Shown: piece by piece, positions 7,739 through 17,653 of the stretch
How positions within the stretch are numbered: the first letter of the stretch is position 1
How the letters are laid out: each line of letters starts with the position of its first letter
NCBI RefSeq assembly: GCF_023015625.1
Contig: NZ_JALKAH010000006.1
Location: 62,001 to 126,000, forward strand
Reading direction: 5' to 3'
Origin: Yoonia sp. F2084L
GTDB taxonomy: Bacteria > Pseudomonadota > Alphaproteobacteria > Rhodobacterales > Rhodobacteraceae
Length of the DNA stretch: 64,000 bases
Notes under the pieces: model-generated
Databases searched by the model: none
What the model was told of the DNA's origin: nothing
Seen by the model: only the letters and a program-made list of their open reading frames with translations
Program-made: the position numbers and the translations under genes

Positions 7739-8959
7739 TTAAACTCCAAAATCATCGTTGAAAATGTGGTCGGCATCGACACCAAGATCATCCAGCATTG
7801 CCAAAACCGCCCGGATCATCAGAGGCGGACCACACAGATAGTATTCACAGTTTTCGGGCGCAGGATGATCCCCAAGATAGGTTTCCAGCGCCACATCATG
7901 CACAAAGCCGACAGCCCCTTCCCAGTTGTCCGCCGCGTCAGGATCGGACAGTGCGATGGTCCAGTGAAAGTTGCTGTGTTGGGCGGCAAGCCCGTCAAGC
8001 TCATCCGTGTAAAGCAGTTCGGTTTTGTTGCGGGCGCCGTACCAAAAGCTCATCTTGCGGGTGGTTTCGACGTGGCTGAGTTGCTCAAAAATCATCGCGC
8101 GCAGGGGTGCCATGCCCACGCCGCCACCGATAAAGACCATCTCGCGCTCGGTCGGTTGAATGCGGAAAGAACCGAACGGCCCTGACACCAGGACCGGGTC
8201 GTCTTGTTGCAGAGAAAACAACCAGGATGACACGATACCGGGCGGGGCATCGGCTACGGATGGTGGCGGCAGGGCAAGACGGATGTTCATGACGATTTGG
8301 CCCGCGGCGGTGTCGTGGGGCCGGTTCGAGACAGAGTAGGCACGCGTGACGTCCTGCGTGCTTTCGACCGAAAGACCGCGCAGCGATGTCCAGCTCTCCT
8401 CAAAGCGCTCAGGTACGGCCAAGTTCGCATAATCGAGCGTGTATGGCGGGGCCGTGACCTGTACAAAGGACCCCGCGAAAAAGTCTGGCCGCATGTCTTG
8501 GGGCATTTGCAGCACGACTTCGCGGATCAATGGCGTTAGCTGGCGTGACGACGTGACATGACAGGTAAACGCCTCGGCCCCCAGCATGTCTTCTGCAACT
8601 TCGACGTCCATATCGCCGCGCACCACTACCTGACACGCCAGATGCAGCCCCTGCCGCAATTCGGCGCGGGTAAAGCGCGCGGCCTCAATCGGCAGGCTGT
8701 CCGGGCCACCATTCGTGATCGCCACGCGGCACAGCCCACAGGTGCCAGCACCCGCACAAGCAGAGGGGACAAGAACGCCGTGGTCGTTGAGCGCCGACAA
8801 CAGCTTTTGTCCGGTTGTCGTGGCAATCGGCGTGTGCGTGTTGACCGTCAGCGTCGCAGGCCGTTCCGGCATCAAGGCAGCGCGCGCCAGAATGACCGTC
8901 GTTGTCAAAACAAGGACCAAGGCGATGACAAGCGCGCTGCCAAACAGGATTTCCGTCAT
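7739..8959 (-). CDS. nqrF: NqrF, NADH dehydrogenase subunit of Na+-NQR
   Basis: The 406-residue electron-input subunit: it oxidises NADH and passes electrons through FAD and a 2Fe-2S cluster. An N-terminal membrane helix (3-25) anchors it. The plant-type ferredoxin domain (35-120) has the cluster ligands Cys68, Cys74, Cys77 and Cys109. A flavin-binding barrel carries RAYSVSN, and the NADH-binding domain has [12 protein letters not shown] and the C-terminal YYLCGPPLM. Length equals that of Vibrio NqrF. The start overlaps the nqrE stop by 4 bp. Confidence 0.97.
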   Translation of the reverse strand: MTEILFGSALVIALVLVLTTTVILARAALMPERPATLTVNTHTPIATTTGQKLLSALNDHGVLVPSACAGAGTCGLCRVAITNGGPDSLPIEAARFTRAELRQGLHLACQVVVRGDMDVEVAEDMLGAEAFTCHVTSSRQLTPLIREVVLQMPQDMRPDFFAGSFVQVTAPPYTLDYANLAVPERFEESWTSLRGLSVESTQDVTRAYSVSNRPHDTAAGQIVMNIRLALPPPSVADAPPGIVSSWLFSLQQDDPVLVSGPFGSFRIQPTEREMVFIGGGVGMAPLRAMIFEQLSHVETTRKMSFWYGARNKTELLYTDELDGLAAQHSNFHWTIALSDPDAADNWEGAVGFVHDVALETYLGDHPAPENCEYYLCGPPLMIRAVLAMLDDLGVDADHIFNDDFGV

Positions 8960-9555
8960 GAGCCGACCCCCGCGAAGGCCGAAAAGCCCAGTGACATCAG
9001 CCCGGTGACCAAGAATGCGCTTCCCAATCCTTGAAGACCCGCTGGCATATCGCTGTATTTCAGACGCTCGCGAATGGCCGCGAAGGCGACAATCGCCAGC
9101 GCCCAGCCAGCGCCGCTGCCGAAGCCAAAAACAACCGATTGCGCAAAGTCATACTGCCTTTCGGCCATGAACAGGCTACCGCCCAGAACGGCGCAGTTGA
9201 CCGTGATCAATGGCAGGAAAATACCAAGCGCGCGGTATAGAACCGGCGCGAACCGGTCCAGCGTCATTTCAAGGATTTGCACCATCGCCGCAATGACGCC
9301 GATAAAGGCAATCAGCTTGAGAAAAGTCAGATCAACGTCGGGCAGGCCCAGCCAGGCCCATGCGCCCTCGACAAGGAACCCACTAAAGATCAGGTTGTTG
9401 ACCGGCACGGTGATCGTCTGCACCACGATAATCGCAAGGCCAAGCCCAAACGCGGTTTCCAGACGTTCGGACACCGCCAAGAACGTGCAGACGCCCAAAA
9501 AGAACGTCAGCGCCAGATTTTCATGGAAAATCGCAGTGATCAGCAGGTCCGTCAT
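8956..9555 (-). CDS. nqrE: NqrE, membrane subunit of Na+-NQR
   Basis: A 199-residue integral membrane protein with about six helices. The region [29 protein letters not shown] contains the conserved cysteine that, with NqrD cysteines, holds the intramembrane iron centre, and PVNNLIF is the typical NqrE/RnfA half-helix segment. NqrE and NqrD are inverted-topology paralogues that form the ion path. It overlaps both neighbours by 4 bp. Length and motifs are normal. Confidence 0.96.
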   Translation of the reverse strand: MTDLLITAIFHENLALTFFLGVCTFLAVSERLETAFGLGLAIIVVQTITVPVNNLIFSGFLVEGAWAWLGLPDVDLTFLKLIAFIGVIAAMVQILEMTLDRFAPVLYRALGIFLPLITVNCAVLGGSLFMAERQYDFAQSVVFGFGSGAGWALAIVAFAAIRERLKYSDMPAGLQGLGSAFLVTGLMSLGFSAFAGVGS

Positions 9556-10205
9556 CCGCGTGACCTTTGCAGTTTCAGGCTGAATTTTGGGGTTTCAACC
9601 TGTCCAACCCAATGGCTCCGAATGGCCCAGACAAGCAGGCCGATGATAAAGAACGCGCTGGGGGCCAGCTGCATCAGGCCAAGAGGCACGAACCAGCCAC
9701 CCTGCGATGCGGGTGTCAGGATGGTGTAGCCTAACAGCGTACCTGCGCCCAGAAGCTCTCGGATGGACCCCACGATAATCAGGACCAGACTATAGCCCAA
9801 TCCGTTGCCCAACCCGTCCAGTACCGATGGCCAGACCGGGTTGCGCATCGCGAAAGCCTCGGCCCGCCCCATCACGAGGCAATTGGTCACGATCAGTCCG
9901 ACAAAGATAGAAAGCTGGCGGCTGATCTCGAACGCATAGGCCTGAAGCAATTCGTCGATCACGATCACCAGTGACGCGATGATGATGATCTGCACGATCA
10001 GGCGGATGACGTTTGGAATATGGTTGCGGATCAGGCTGATCGTCGCGGATGCGAGGCACAAGACCACCGTCAGGGCCATCGACATGACAAGCGCTGTTGA
10101 CAGCGACGTCGTGACAGCAAGCGCCGAGCAGATGCCGAGGATTTGCAGCGTCACCGGATTATTCTGGACCAGCGGTGCTGTGACATGTCGCAGGTTTGAT
10201 GCCAT
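9552..10205 (-). CDS. nqrD: NqrD, membrane subunit of Na+-NQR
   Basis: A 217-residue membrane subunit with about six helices and the conserved [14 protein letters not shown] segment that carries the iron-ligand cysteine, followed by [22 protein letters not shown], a signature of NqrD/RnfE. It pairs with NqrE. The start at 10205 lies four bases after the nqrC stop. Normal length; nothing unusual except a basic C-terminal tail (SLKLQRSRG). Confidence 0.96.
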   Translation of the reverse strand: MASNLRHVTAPLVQNNPVTLQILGICSALAVTTSLSTALVMSMALTVVLCLASATISLIRNHIPNVIRLIVQIIIIASLVIVIDELLQAYAFEISRQLSIFVGLIVTNCLVMGRAEAFAMRNPVWPSVLDGLGNGLGYSLVLIIVGSIRELLGAGTLLGYTILTPASQGGWFVPLGLMQLAPSAFFIIGLLVWAIRSHWVGQVETPKFSLKLQRSRG

Positions 10206-10209
10206 TTTG

Positions 10210-11010
10210 CTAAAGCCCCTCTGTCGTCAGGCGGTCAAGAAACGGGCCATAGCCGTGATCGCCCAGCCAATATCGCAGCATATTCGCCACCCCATTGCTG
10301 GTCACGGTCGCGCCTGAGATCGCATCAACCTGATAAGGTCCGGTCGCGGTGCCGCGCACAACGGAAATGACGATGTTGCCGTCTTCATCAGCGACCTGCC
10401 TGCCGGGCCAAAGTGCAAGCCACGCTGCGTCTTCGACGCGCGCGCCAATGCCGGGTGTTTCGCCTTGTTCGGTGATTGTCAGGGCGGCAATGGTGTTCAG
10501 ATCAGGTTCCAACGCCAGCATCGCCCGGATGGTCGACTGATATCCTGTGCCTTCAACGGGCAGGACGATCAGCAACAGCGCGCCATCCCGTTCAAGCAGG
10601 TGGACCAATGCATAGTCGGCACGCCGGCGCAGACCGGCCACATCCACGTCGGGGGGAATGGCCGTGCTTTGTTCGGGATCACTTGCTGCCGCCTGCACGT
10701 CGTAATCGGCAGGGTCAATATCGGGGACGAAAGCACCTGTCGCAAGGTCCACCACACGGGTTTCAAGCGTATCGACCCCGGCCTCTTCCATCACCGCGCG
10801 CAGGCCCGGCAAAGTGTCGAGCATTTGCGCCATGCGCGCTGCGCGTTCGGCCTCCAGATGGGCGTCTTGCAGCGGTTTCAGGGCGACAGCGGCGGTGGAC
10901 ACGAAAGCCGCACTGATCATTGCAACAAGGAGGGCCACGCCGAACACTTTGATGTGGTCATCGTTCGGGCGCGCCAGAAAGCCCCGCCAGAGGTTCAGCG
11001 GATTAAGCAT
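10210..11010 (-). CDS. nqrC: NqrC, FMN-carrying subunit of Na+-NQR
   Basis: A 266-residue subunit with one N-terminal transmembrane helix (about 22-45) and a periplasmic FMN-binding domain. The flavinylation motif [10 protein letters not shown] places the FMN acceptor at Thr235; it is complete, so this subunit should be modified by ApbE. The [12 protein letters not shown] stretch is also typical. The start overlaps the end of nqrB by 8 bp. Normal length. Confidence 0.96.
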   Translation of the reverse strand: MLNPLNLWRGFLARPNDDHIKVFGVALLVAMISAAFVSTAAVALKPLQDAHLEAERAARMAQMLDTLPGLRAVMEEAGVDTLETRVVDLATGAFVPDIDPADYDVQAAASDPEQSTAIPPDVDVAGLRRRADYALVHLLERDGALLLIVLPVEGTGYQSTIRAMLALEPDLNTIAALTITEQGETPGIGARVEDAAWLALWPGRQVADEDGNIVISVVRGTATGPYQVDAISGATVTSNGVANMLRYWLGDHGYGPFLDRLTTEGL

Positions 11011-11791
11011 CGGCAGTCTTCCAGCGTTTCGCGTGGGCCAGCACGATCAGATGGTCAATCAAAGGCGCAAAGATGCTGGCAAGCAGTGCTGCAAAAACGA
11101 TCCCTTCTGTCGTGGGGATCGGGCCGCCGGAAAACAGGACGATCAGACCCCCAGCAAGCAGCCCATATATCCAGCGTCCGGTGTTGGTGGCCGATGCCGC
11201 CGTGGGGTCGCAAACCAAAAAGACGACGCAGAATGTCATTGCCGCAGCGACTTGTGGTGCATTCAGGCCATCAACCGAAAGCATAAGTAAAAGGCCCGTC
11301 CCAACAACCGCACTGAGTATGACGCGCCACGATATGAGGCCCAGAAACAGCAGCAAAATCGCCCCCGGAGCGGTCGCGAGTGCGACGTTTGTTGTGCCGG
11401 GTGCCAAGGTCACTTCGGGAAATGAGAATACCAGCAGTGATGCCGCCACAACGGCCGGACTCAAAAACCCGAACCCGCGCCCGCCAAATACCAGCTCTGC
11501 CAGAACCACCCCAAGCGACAGGGCAATCGCCACCTGCCAAAGGGCAGTATCGACTGGTACAAGCACGACGATGATCAGCGCGGTTGTGATCCCGTGACCG
11601 CTGGGTGTGTGGCGGCGCAGGGCGGCGAATAACCCTTCCCAAAACCACACGGTCAGCAAGGCAGTTGCGAGTACAACGGCATAGCCTGTGGGGTTTGCCA
11701 GACCCGTCACAACAGCCGGCGCAACAAGTGCTGCACTCTGCGCAAGAGTGACACCAGCCACGCTGGTCCAAAGGGGCCGCGCTACGGTCAT
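11003..11791 (-). CDS. nqrB: NqrB-like membrane subunit, short and without flavinylation motif
   Basis: A 262-residue, mostly hydrophobic NqrB/RnfD-family protein (about eight helices). Family landmarks are present: DTALWQVAIALSLGVVLAELVFGG (81-104), GRGFGFLSPA (105-113, canonical GRNFLNPA) and CDPTAASATNTGRWIYG (194-210). Classical NqrB has about 410 residues with an N-terminal extension and a covalent FMN at the Thr of an SGAT motif after the FLNPA segment. Here the extension is missing and the corresponding stretch (about 125-145) reads TLAPGTTNVALATAPGA with no SGAT. The start overlaps the nqrA stop by 4 bp, so truncation by a wrong start is unlikely. Electron transfer through this subunit must differ, or it uses a non-covalent flavin. 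Confidence 0.85.
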   Translation of the reverse strand: MTVARPLWTSVAGVTLAQSAALVAPAVVTGLANPTGYAVVLATALLTVWFWEGLFAALRRHTPSGHGITTALIIVVLVPVDTALWQVAIALSLGVVLAELVFGGRGFGFLSPAVVAASLLVFSFPEVTLAPGTTNVALATAPGAILLLFLGLISWRVILSAVVGTGLLLMLSVDGLNAPQVAAAMTFCVVFLVCDPTAASATNTGRWIYGLLAGGLIVLFSGGPIPTTEGIVFAALLASIFAPLIDHLIVLAHAKRWKTADA

Positions 11792-13023
11792 GCCGCGTCT
11801 TCCATCAGTTCATCCAGGACCTGTCGCAGCAATAGGCCATAGTCGGCACCGCTTGTGCAAAGCTGCGACAGGATCGCGACATCTTCCTCGATCAACGCCA
11901 AACACCCAAGGCGCCGCGCGGTTTCGCTGTCGCCCACGCTGAGCGCGCGCATCAGCGGCACAGGCAGGACGCGCGGCGCAAGTGCGCGGTCAAGCGCTGC
12001 GGTCGGGATCAAGGCGCCTTGGGTTGCGGATAACCACGATGCTTTGCGCGGCGGGGCAGGGCGTGCGGTCGCCGTGATCTGCACGTCAAAGCGCCCTAGA
12101 AACACCGCCTCGCGTCCGCTGAGCGGGGTGCCAGAGTGGAAAACGGGGTTTGCTCCTTCGGCCATGCTGTCCGCTGCAATATCCGCAATGCGCGCGCCAA
12201 GAATGGTCTGCACCAGCTTTGGACTTTCCGAAAGCGGCCCGCTGATCGCAACCACCCGATCAGCCGCATACTGACCCGTCGCAAACAAATACCCGATGGC
12301 AACAACGTCTTGATAGCCGATGGTCCAAACCTGCCGCCCGGACTGCACCGGGTACAATCGGTCGATATGCGTGCCCGGCAACGCCGACGCCATTGTTCCG
12401 CCAAAGGTCGCCACACGCACACGGTTTGTGATCGGGCAAAGCGGGTGCCCTTTTGCCTGGCAGACATAAACCAATCCATCTGTCAGCATGGTCAGGACGG
12501 CGGCACCCTTTGCGAACAGCTCTGTGCGCGCTTGCAAAACCACATGCGGGTCAGGGGCGGCAGCGCCGCGCACCGCGTTCACGAAGATCGCAGCAGGGCG
12601 GGCATCGGGGGATGGCGTGCGCCCAAACGGGCGGGTCCGAAAAGCGGGCCACATGCCGCGACTTTGCAGAACATCACGCACGGCAGCATCGGTGCTGTCG
12701 TCCAAAGGCATGCTTTGCCGGGGCGTGGCCTGCGCCGCCCGTTTGATGACGCAAGCGGATAGCGTCCTGCGGGGCCCGTAGACAATTTGCGCCACGGTTC
12801 CTGCACATGGGGCGACATGGGTAATTTCTTTGTGTTTGCGATCAGTAAAAAGGACCTGACCTGCGGCAACCTCGTCACCCTGCTCAACAGCAAAAACAGG
12901 GCGCAGGCCGGGGAAATCAGCACCGATCACGGCTGCCGTGTCTGGCAAGCTGACGCCATCAATAGCCTGCACCGGCGCAACAAGGTCAGATGGCCAATGC
13001 CCCTGTCTAATCGTGTAATGCAT
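11788..13023 (-). CDS. nqrA: NqrA, subunit A of Na+-NQR
   Basis: A 411-residue cytoplasmic peripheral subunit thought to participate in quinone binding in Na+-NQR. Visible landmarks are the N-terminal biotinyl-like hammerhead (EQGDEVAAGQVLFTDRKHKE) followed by HVAPCAGTV, then HPLCPITNRV and a C-terminal LGCLALIEEDVAIL. It is about 35 residues shorter than Vibrio NqrA and divergent in sequence, in keeping with the divergent NqrB. It is the first gene of the operon nqrABCDEF-apbE-nqrM-CBS. A perfect FNR/FixK box is centred about 71 bp upstream. Confidence 0.93.
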   Translation of the reverse strand: MHYTIRQGHWPSDLVAPVQAIDGVSLPDTAAVIGADFPGLRPVFAVEQGDEVAAGQVLFTDRKHKEITHVAPCAGTVAQIVYGPRRTLSACVIKRAAQATPRQSMPLDDSTDAAVRDVLQSRGMWPAFRTRPFGRTPSPDARPAAIFVNAVRGAAAPDPHVVLQARTELFAKGAAVLTMLTDGLVYVCQAKGHPLCPITNRVRVATFGGTMASALPGTHIDRLYPVQSGRQVWTIGYQDVVAIGYLFATGQYAADRVVAISGPLSESPKLVQTILGARIADIAADSMAEGANPVFHSGTPLSGREAVFLGRFDVQITATARPAPPRKASWLSATQGALIPTAALDRALAPRVLPVPLMRALSVGDSETARRLGCLALIEEDVAILSQLCTSGADYGLLLRQVLDELMEDAA

Positions 13024-13086
13024 GCAAGTCTGCCAACCCTTTGCGACGTTTTAAGGTCCATGGATATGGGCGCATGCGGCGGTCCC

Positions 13087-13102
13087 ATTGATATTTATCA
13101 AT
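13087..13102. promoter_or_regulatory. perfect FNR box between nqrA and the pentaheme cytochrome
   Basis: ATTGATATTTATCAAT is a 16-bp perfect palindrome with TTGAT-N4-ATCAA, the canonical FNR consensus. The centre is 71 bp from nqrA (leftward) and 67 bp from the cytochrome start (rightward). Confidence 0.85.
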
Positions 13103-13161
13103 GTGGTGGTGTGAATTCGCGGCATCCCTTGAAGATGCCTTAGCGAGAGGAGCCAAAACCG

Positions 13162-14265
13162 ATGCCAATGATGATGCCGCTTACCAAAATGATCACCGCC
13201 AGTTTGCTTATTGCTTTGGCCAGCACGCAGGCTGCGGCCCAGGACACCCCGGATGATGGCCCATCTCTTGATGCAATCGTCGATGCCTGGCTGGCGTCAC
13301 CCCACGCCAGCCGGTCGTCCGAAGCTTTCACCCATTGGCACGAAGAAGGCGAAATCCCCGGCACCTGTGCGGTTTGTCATTCCAGCACCGGGGCGGTTGA
13401 TTATCTGCTGGGTGAAATGACCCAACCGGGTGTCATTGATCATGCGGTGCCGACGGGGACATCTGTCGACTGTGTGGTCTGTCACACCTCGGCTGCATCA
13501 TCGCTGGCAATTGTACCGTTCCCGTCTGGTGAAACCGTGGACACCTTCGAAGAATCCGCCGTCTGCACAGTCTGCCATCAGGGCCGCACATCAACCTTTG
13601 ACGTCGAAAGCGCAGTGGCCGGGTTAGAGGACGACGTCATCGCGGGCGATCTGAGCTTTATCAACATTCACTATGCACCGTCCGCGGCGACCTTGATGGG
13701 GACCGCTGTAAGGGGGGGCTATGAATACGACGGCAAGGTCTACAAAGGCCAGTTCACACACGTCCCTGACATGAATGGCTGTGTTGATTGCCACCGCCCG
13801 CATTCGCTTGAGGTGCAGTTGGATAACTGCACGGCCTGCCACCAAGGCGTGACAAGTTTTACCGACATCCGCACCACAACCACGGATTTTGACGGAGACG
13901 GCGATACCACTGTCGGGATCTCTGTGCCGATCAATGCGCTGCACGCGCGCCTTGAGACTGCAATCCAAAGCTATGGCATGGATATCGCCGGAACCCCCAT
14001 TGTCTATAACGTCGGGTCATATCCGTATTTCTTCATTGATAGTGATGCCGACGGCATCGCTTCTGATGATGAGTCGATCTATCCAAACCGGTATCAAAGC
14101 TGGACCCCGCGTCTGTTGAAAGCCGCCTATAATTATCAGGTCGTGGCCAAGGACACCGGTATTTACACCCACAACCCGCACTATGCCCTGCAACTGCTCT
14201 ACGACAGCTTGGAAAGCCTGTCGGAACAGGTTGACGTTGACATGACCGGGCTGGTCAGACCCTGA
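13162..14265 (+). CDS. periplasmic pentaheme c-type cytochrome
   Basis: A 367-residue exported cytochrome. The signal peptide covers about 1-26 (MITASLLIALASTQAAAQ). Five CxxCH heme-attachment motifs are present: CAVCH (69-73), CVVCH (104-108), CTVCH (135-139), CVDCH (207-211) and CTACH (223-227). The C-terminal 140 residues lack hemes and contain two Asp-rich, EF-hand-like stretches (DFDGDGDTT, DSDADGIASDD) that could bind calcium. No transmembrane anchor is seen. AGAGGAG lies upstream. It diverges from the nqr operon across a perfect FNR box, suggesting co-regulation. The electron donor and acceptor are unknown; a general periplasmic electron-storage role is a guess. Confidence 0.9.
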   Translation: MPMMMPLTKMITASLLIALASTQAAAQDTPDDGPSLDAIVDAWLASPHASRSSEAFTHWHEEGEIPGTCAVCHSSTGAVDYLLGEMTQPGVIDHAVPTGTSVDCVVCHTSAASSLAIVPFPSGETVDTFEESAVCTVCHQGRTSTFDVESAVAGLEDDVIAGDLSFINIHYAPSAATLMGTAVRGGYEYDGKVYKGQFTHVPDMNGCVDCHRPHSLEVQLDNCTACHQGVTSFTDIRTTTTDFDGDGDTTVGISVPINALHARLETAIQSYGMDIAGTPIVYNVGSYPYFFIDSDADGIASDDESIYPNRYQSWTPRLLKAAYNYQVVAKDTGIYTHNPHYALQLLYDSLESLSEQVDVDMTGLVRP

Positions 14266-14267
14266 TG

Positions 14268-14981
14268 TTAGACGTGGAACATCCCGCCCACGATGTAGGC
14301 CAACCAAGCCGCTAAGCCGCCAATCAGCAGCGTTTCCAGTCCTGATCGCCACCAAGGGGCCAATGACCACCGTGCTTTGATCGTGCCGATCCCAAAAAAG
14401 GTCAGCCCTGCGATCCCCATGGACCATGAAAACGCATCGGACATGCCAACCAGATAGGGCAAGAGCGGCAGCATCCCTGCCAGCACGAAGGCCACAAAGA
14501 TGACCATTGCCGCCCTGATGGGCCGATCATCGACAGGCGGCAGGCCGTATTCTTCGGACATCATCATGTTGATCCACTGTTTTTTGTTGCCGCTGATCAT
14601 CATCGTGGCGTCAGTCAGCACCTGACCACTCAGCCCTTTGCGCCCAAGGATTTCTTTCAACTCATCCCGTTCGCCTTGCGGGTTTTCGCGGATGTGCTTT
14701 TCCTCGACCTCCCACAGCCTGCGCCGGTCATCTGCCACGGCCTTGGTCCCGGCATAGTTGCCCGCCGCCATAGAAAACCCGTCAGCCAGCACATTGGCCA
14801 GCCCAAGGGCGACGACGACACCAGATGCCAGCCCAGCACCCTGCACGCCCGCCACGATAGCAAAGGTCGTCACGGTGCCGTCGATCCCCCCGAAAATCGC
14901 GTCACGCAATTCGCCCGTCTTATTATGAGCATCAAGCCTTGCGATGATCTCTTCCTTGTTGTGTCCGTGTTCAAGTGCCAT
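14268..14981 (-). CDS. VIT1/CCC1 family Fe2+/Mn2+ transporter
   Basis: A 237-residue membrane protein of the vacuolar iron transporter family. The first-helix signature DAIFGGIDGTVTTFAIVAG (27-45) and the second-helix motif NVLADGFSMAAGNY are complete. A cytoplasmic metal-binding loop rich in Glu and Met (about 85-150) precedes three further helices. In bacteria these proteins probably export or sequester Fe2+/Mn2+. It overlaps the upstream P-type ATPase stop by 11 bp, so the two form an operon. Its tail lies 2 bp from the convergent cytochrome gene. Confidence 0.93.
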   Translation of the reverse strand: MALEHGHNKEEIIARLDAHNKTGELRDAIFGGIDGTVTTFAIVAGVQGAGLASGVVVALGLANVLADGFSMAAGNYAGTKAVADDRRRLWEVEEKHIRENPQGERDELKEILGRKGLSGQVLTDATMMISGNKKQWINMMMSEEYGLPPVDDRPIRAAMVIFVAFVLAGMLPLLPYLVGMSDAFSWSMGIAGLTFFGIGTIKARWSLAPWWRSGLETLLIGGLAAWLAYIVGGMFHV

Positions 14982-17544
14982 TGGGGTGCCTGCCTTTCAC
15001 GATCATTTTCGTCAGTTCGGGGATGATAATCAGCGGCAGGGTGAACAGCCCGATCATCTGCCATTCGGCAAGGCTAAGCCCCGTTGTGTGCAGCAAGGTT
15101 TGCAGCGGAGCCCAATAGACTGCCGCAACCTGTGCCCCCAGCGTTGCCGCCAGCGCCACCAGCAAAAACGGGTTGCTGGTCCAGCCGATCTGGCTGCATG
15201 GCGACCGCAAGGACCGAAACGCGAAGACGCTGAATTTCTCAAACACCACCATCGCCGTGAAGGCCGCCGTGCGTGCAAGCGTTTCGTCTGTGGGCAGAAG
15301 CGTCCAGAAGATCCAAAGGCTCGACAGACCAGTGTAAAGCCCAAAGATGGCAATCAGCGCAACACCAGACCAGCCAAGGATGGGCGCGTTCATGGGGCGG
15401 GGTGGTTCCTGCATCTGGCCTTTCTCTGGCTTTTCCAGCCCCAGGGCGACCGCCGTCAGCCCGTCAGTGATCAGGTTCATCCACAAGATTTGCGTCGCCA
15501 GAAAGATCAACGGCCCGCCGATGATGATATTGATAACAAGGGCGATGACCTCGCCCGCGTTTGAAGACAGCAGATAGCGGACGAATTTGCGCAGGTTATC
15601 AAACTGCCGCCGTCCTTCGCGGATGGCGGCGATGATGGTGGCAAAGTTATCGTCTAGCAGCACCAGATCAGAGGCGTCCTTGGCGACATCTGTGCCACGG
15701 ATCCCCATCGCGATTCCGATATCGGCCTGCTCCAGCGCAGGGGCATCGTTGACCCCATCACCCGTCATCGCCACGATCTGCCCTTCGGCTTGCAGCAAGG
15801 CAACCACCCGCATCTTGTCCGCCGGTTCCGCCCGCGCGAGCAGCATATCCTGATCAAGCGCATAGGTTAGTTCCGTGTCCGACATGGCGGCGATTTCGTC
15901 ATGGGTCATCACCGTTTGCGGGTTCAGCCCGATGCTTTTGGCAATCGCTTTGGCCGTCACCGGGCTATCGCCGGTGATCATGATAATCCGGGTGCCTGCG
16001 GCATGGGCAAGGGCCACTGCGGCGGGCACTTCGGGTCGCGGCGGGTCTATGATGCCGACAAGCCCAAGGAACGTCAGTGCGTCTTCGCGCAAGGTGCCGT
16101 CAGGGCTTTGACCTGCGGCCAAGCCGATCACGCGGTGCCCGTTCGCGGCCATGTCAGTGTAAGCGGCTTCGATCTGTGCGCGGCTTTCATCGGTCAGCGG
16201 CGCAGGCCCGTCCGGCCCCATCACGCTTGTGCACAGGTCGCGCAACCGCTCTGGTGCGCCTTTGGTCAACACCTTCAGCCCGTCCGGCGTTTCGCGCAGG
16301 ATGCTCATCCGCTTGCGGTCGCTGTTAAAGGGCAACTCACCCACGATATCAGCAGGGTCGGGCAGGGCGGCCCAGCCTTTGTAGGCAAGGGTCAGCAACG
16401 CGCCTTCCGTGGGGCTGCCGATCATGGTCCATTCGTCAGGCTGGTGGTTCAGGGTGGCGTGGGTGCAGCCTGCGCATACCTCTAGCAAAGCGGCCAGCAC
16501 CGGATCGTTTGAGGCGCGGCGTTTTTCACCCTTTATCGCGATATGGCCTGATGGGTCGTACCCCGTGCCGGTCACCTGATACTGACCCTGCGGTGTCCAG
16601 ACTTCGGTCGCGGTCATCTTGTTTTCGGTCAAGGTGCCGGTTTTATCGGTGCAAATGACCGAGGCCGCACCCAGCGTCTCAACCGCTTGCAGCCGCCGTG
16701 TCAGGGCGTTTTGCCGGACCAATGCGGCAGCACCGAGTGCAATCGTGATCGTGACCACCGCAGGCAGCCCCTCTGGCACCATCGCCACGGCCAGTGAAAT
16801 GCCGGTCATGAACATCTCGGCCATCGGGCGGCCGTTCCAAACGCCCAAGCCCATGATAGCGGCGGCGATCAGCAGGGCGACGATACCCAATTGTTTGGCA
16901 AGCTGCCCAAGCTGGCGTTGCAGATGGGTTTCGCGCTGTTCCACGGACCCTGTCAGCACCGCAATCTGCCCAAAGCGTGTCTGCGTGCCAATCGCTGTGA
17001 CCTGCGCCATGCCGCGCCCTTCGACCACATTAGTGCCCATAAACAGGGCAGGGGCGTCACCATCCTTGGCCACCTGCATGGATTCGCCCGTCAGCGCGCT
17101 TTCATCGACAAAAAGGGCTGTTTGTTCGATCACCTCTGCATCAGCAGGCACCCTGTCGCCAGCGGCCACGATGATCAGATCACCGGGCACCAGATCGCGC
17201 GCCGCGACAATCATCTGGCGGCCATCGCGCAGCACAGTTGCCTGCGGGGACATCATATTGCGCAGGGCTTGCAGCGCGTTTTCGGCCCGCCATTCCTGCA
17301 CAAACCCAAGCGCGCCGTTCAGCATAATCACGATGGCAATCGCGATGGTATCAATCCGTTCGCCTGCCAAGAAAGCAATGACGGCAGCGATGATCAGGAT
17401 CACCACCAGCACGTTCGTAAACTGACGCAGCAGAATGCGCAGCGGCGACGGCCCGGCAGCCTGGGGTAGCTCGTTCCAGCCATGCGTGTCGTGCAAGGCC
17501 AACGCACGCTGGGTGCTCAGGCCCGAGGTCAGATCATCTGTCAT
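14971..17544 (-). CDS. P-type cation-transporting ATPase (P2A/Ca2+-like)
   Basis: An 857-residue ATP-driven cation pump. It has the actuator motif LTGES (151-155), the ion-site PEGLP (257-261), phosphorylation Asp300 in DKTGT, and the hinge MTGDGVNDAPALEQADIGIAMG. Around ten helices end with a P2-type C-terminal six-helix domain. The N-terminus lacks heavy-metal domains, so it groups with Ca2+/Mn2+ (or Na+/K+-like) P2 ATPases; the transported ion cannot be read directly. It is first in an operon with the VIT1-like gene. An FNR/FixK-type box is centred 43 bp upstream, close for a class II site unless the leader is very short. Confidence 0.92.
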   Translation of the reverse strand: MTDDLTSGLSTQRALALHDTHGWNELPQAAGPSPLRILLRQFTNVLVVILIIAAVIAFLAGERIDTIAIAIVIMLNGALGFVQEWRAENALQALRNMMSPQATVLRDGRQMIVAARDLVPGDLIIVAAGDRVPADAEVIEQTALFVDESALTGESMQVAKDGDAPALFMGTNVVEGRGMAQVTAIGTQTRFGQIAVLTGSVEQRETHLQRQLGQLAKQLGIVALLIAAAIMGLGVWNGRPMAEMFMTGISLAVAMVPEGLPAVVTITIALGAAALVRQNALTRRLQAVETLGAASVICTDKTGTLTENKMTATEVWTPQGQYQVTGTGYDPSGHIAIKGEKRRASNDPVLAALLEVCAGCTHATLNHQPDEWTMIGSPTEGALLTLAYKGWAALPDPADIVGELPFNSDRKRMSILRETPDGLKVLTKGAPERLRDLCTSVMGPDGPAPLTDESRAQIEAAYTDMAANGHRVIGLAAGQSPDGTLREDALTFLGLVGIIDPPRPEVPAAVALAHAAGTRIIMITGDSPVTAKAIAKSIGLNPQTVMTHDEIAAMSDTELTYALDQDMLLARAEPADKMRVVALLQAEGQIVAMTGDGVNDAPALEQADIGIAMGIRGTDVAKDASDLVLLDDNFATIIAAIREGRRQFDNLRKFVRYLLSSNAGEVIALVINIIIGGPLIFLATQILWMNLITDGLTAVALGLEKPEKGQMQEPPRPMNAPILGWSGVALIAIFGLYTGLSSLWIFWTLLPTDETLARTAAFTAMVVFEKFSVFAFRSLRSPCSQIGWTSNPFLLVALAATLGAQVAAVYWAPLQTLLHTTGLSLAEWQMIGLFTLPLIIIPELTKMIVKGRHPNGT

Positions 17545-17579
17545 ACCCTTTGAAATCTACGATTTGAGCGGGATGGGTG

Positions 17580-17593
17580 TTGATAGATGTCAA
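17580..17593. promoter_or_regulatory. FNR/FixK-type box
   Basis: TTGATAGATGTCAA matches TTGA-N6-TCAA. It lies 43 bp (centre) from the P-type ATPase start and 67 bp from the phasin start; the spacing favours the phasin. Confidence 0.65.
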
Positions 17594-17653
17594 AGTCGAC
17601 GGGGATTATCCTGCTAGAATGCCACAATCCACACCAGCAAGAGGGAGCCTGAC

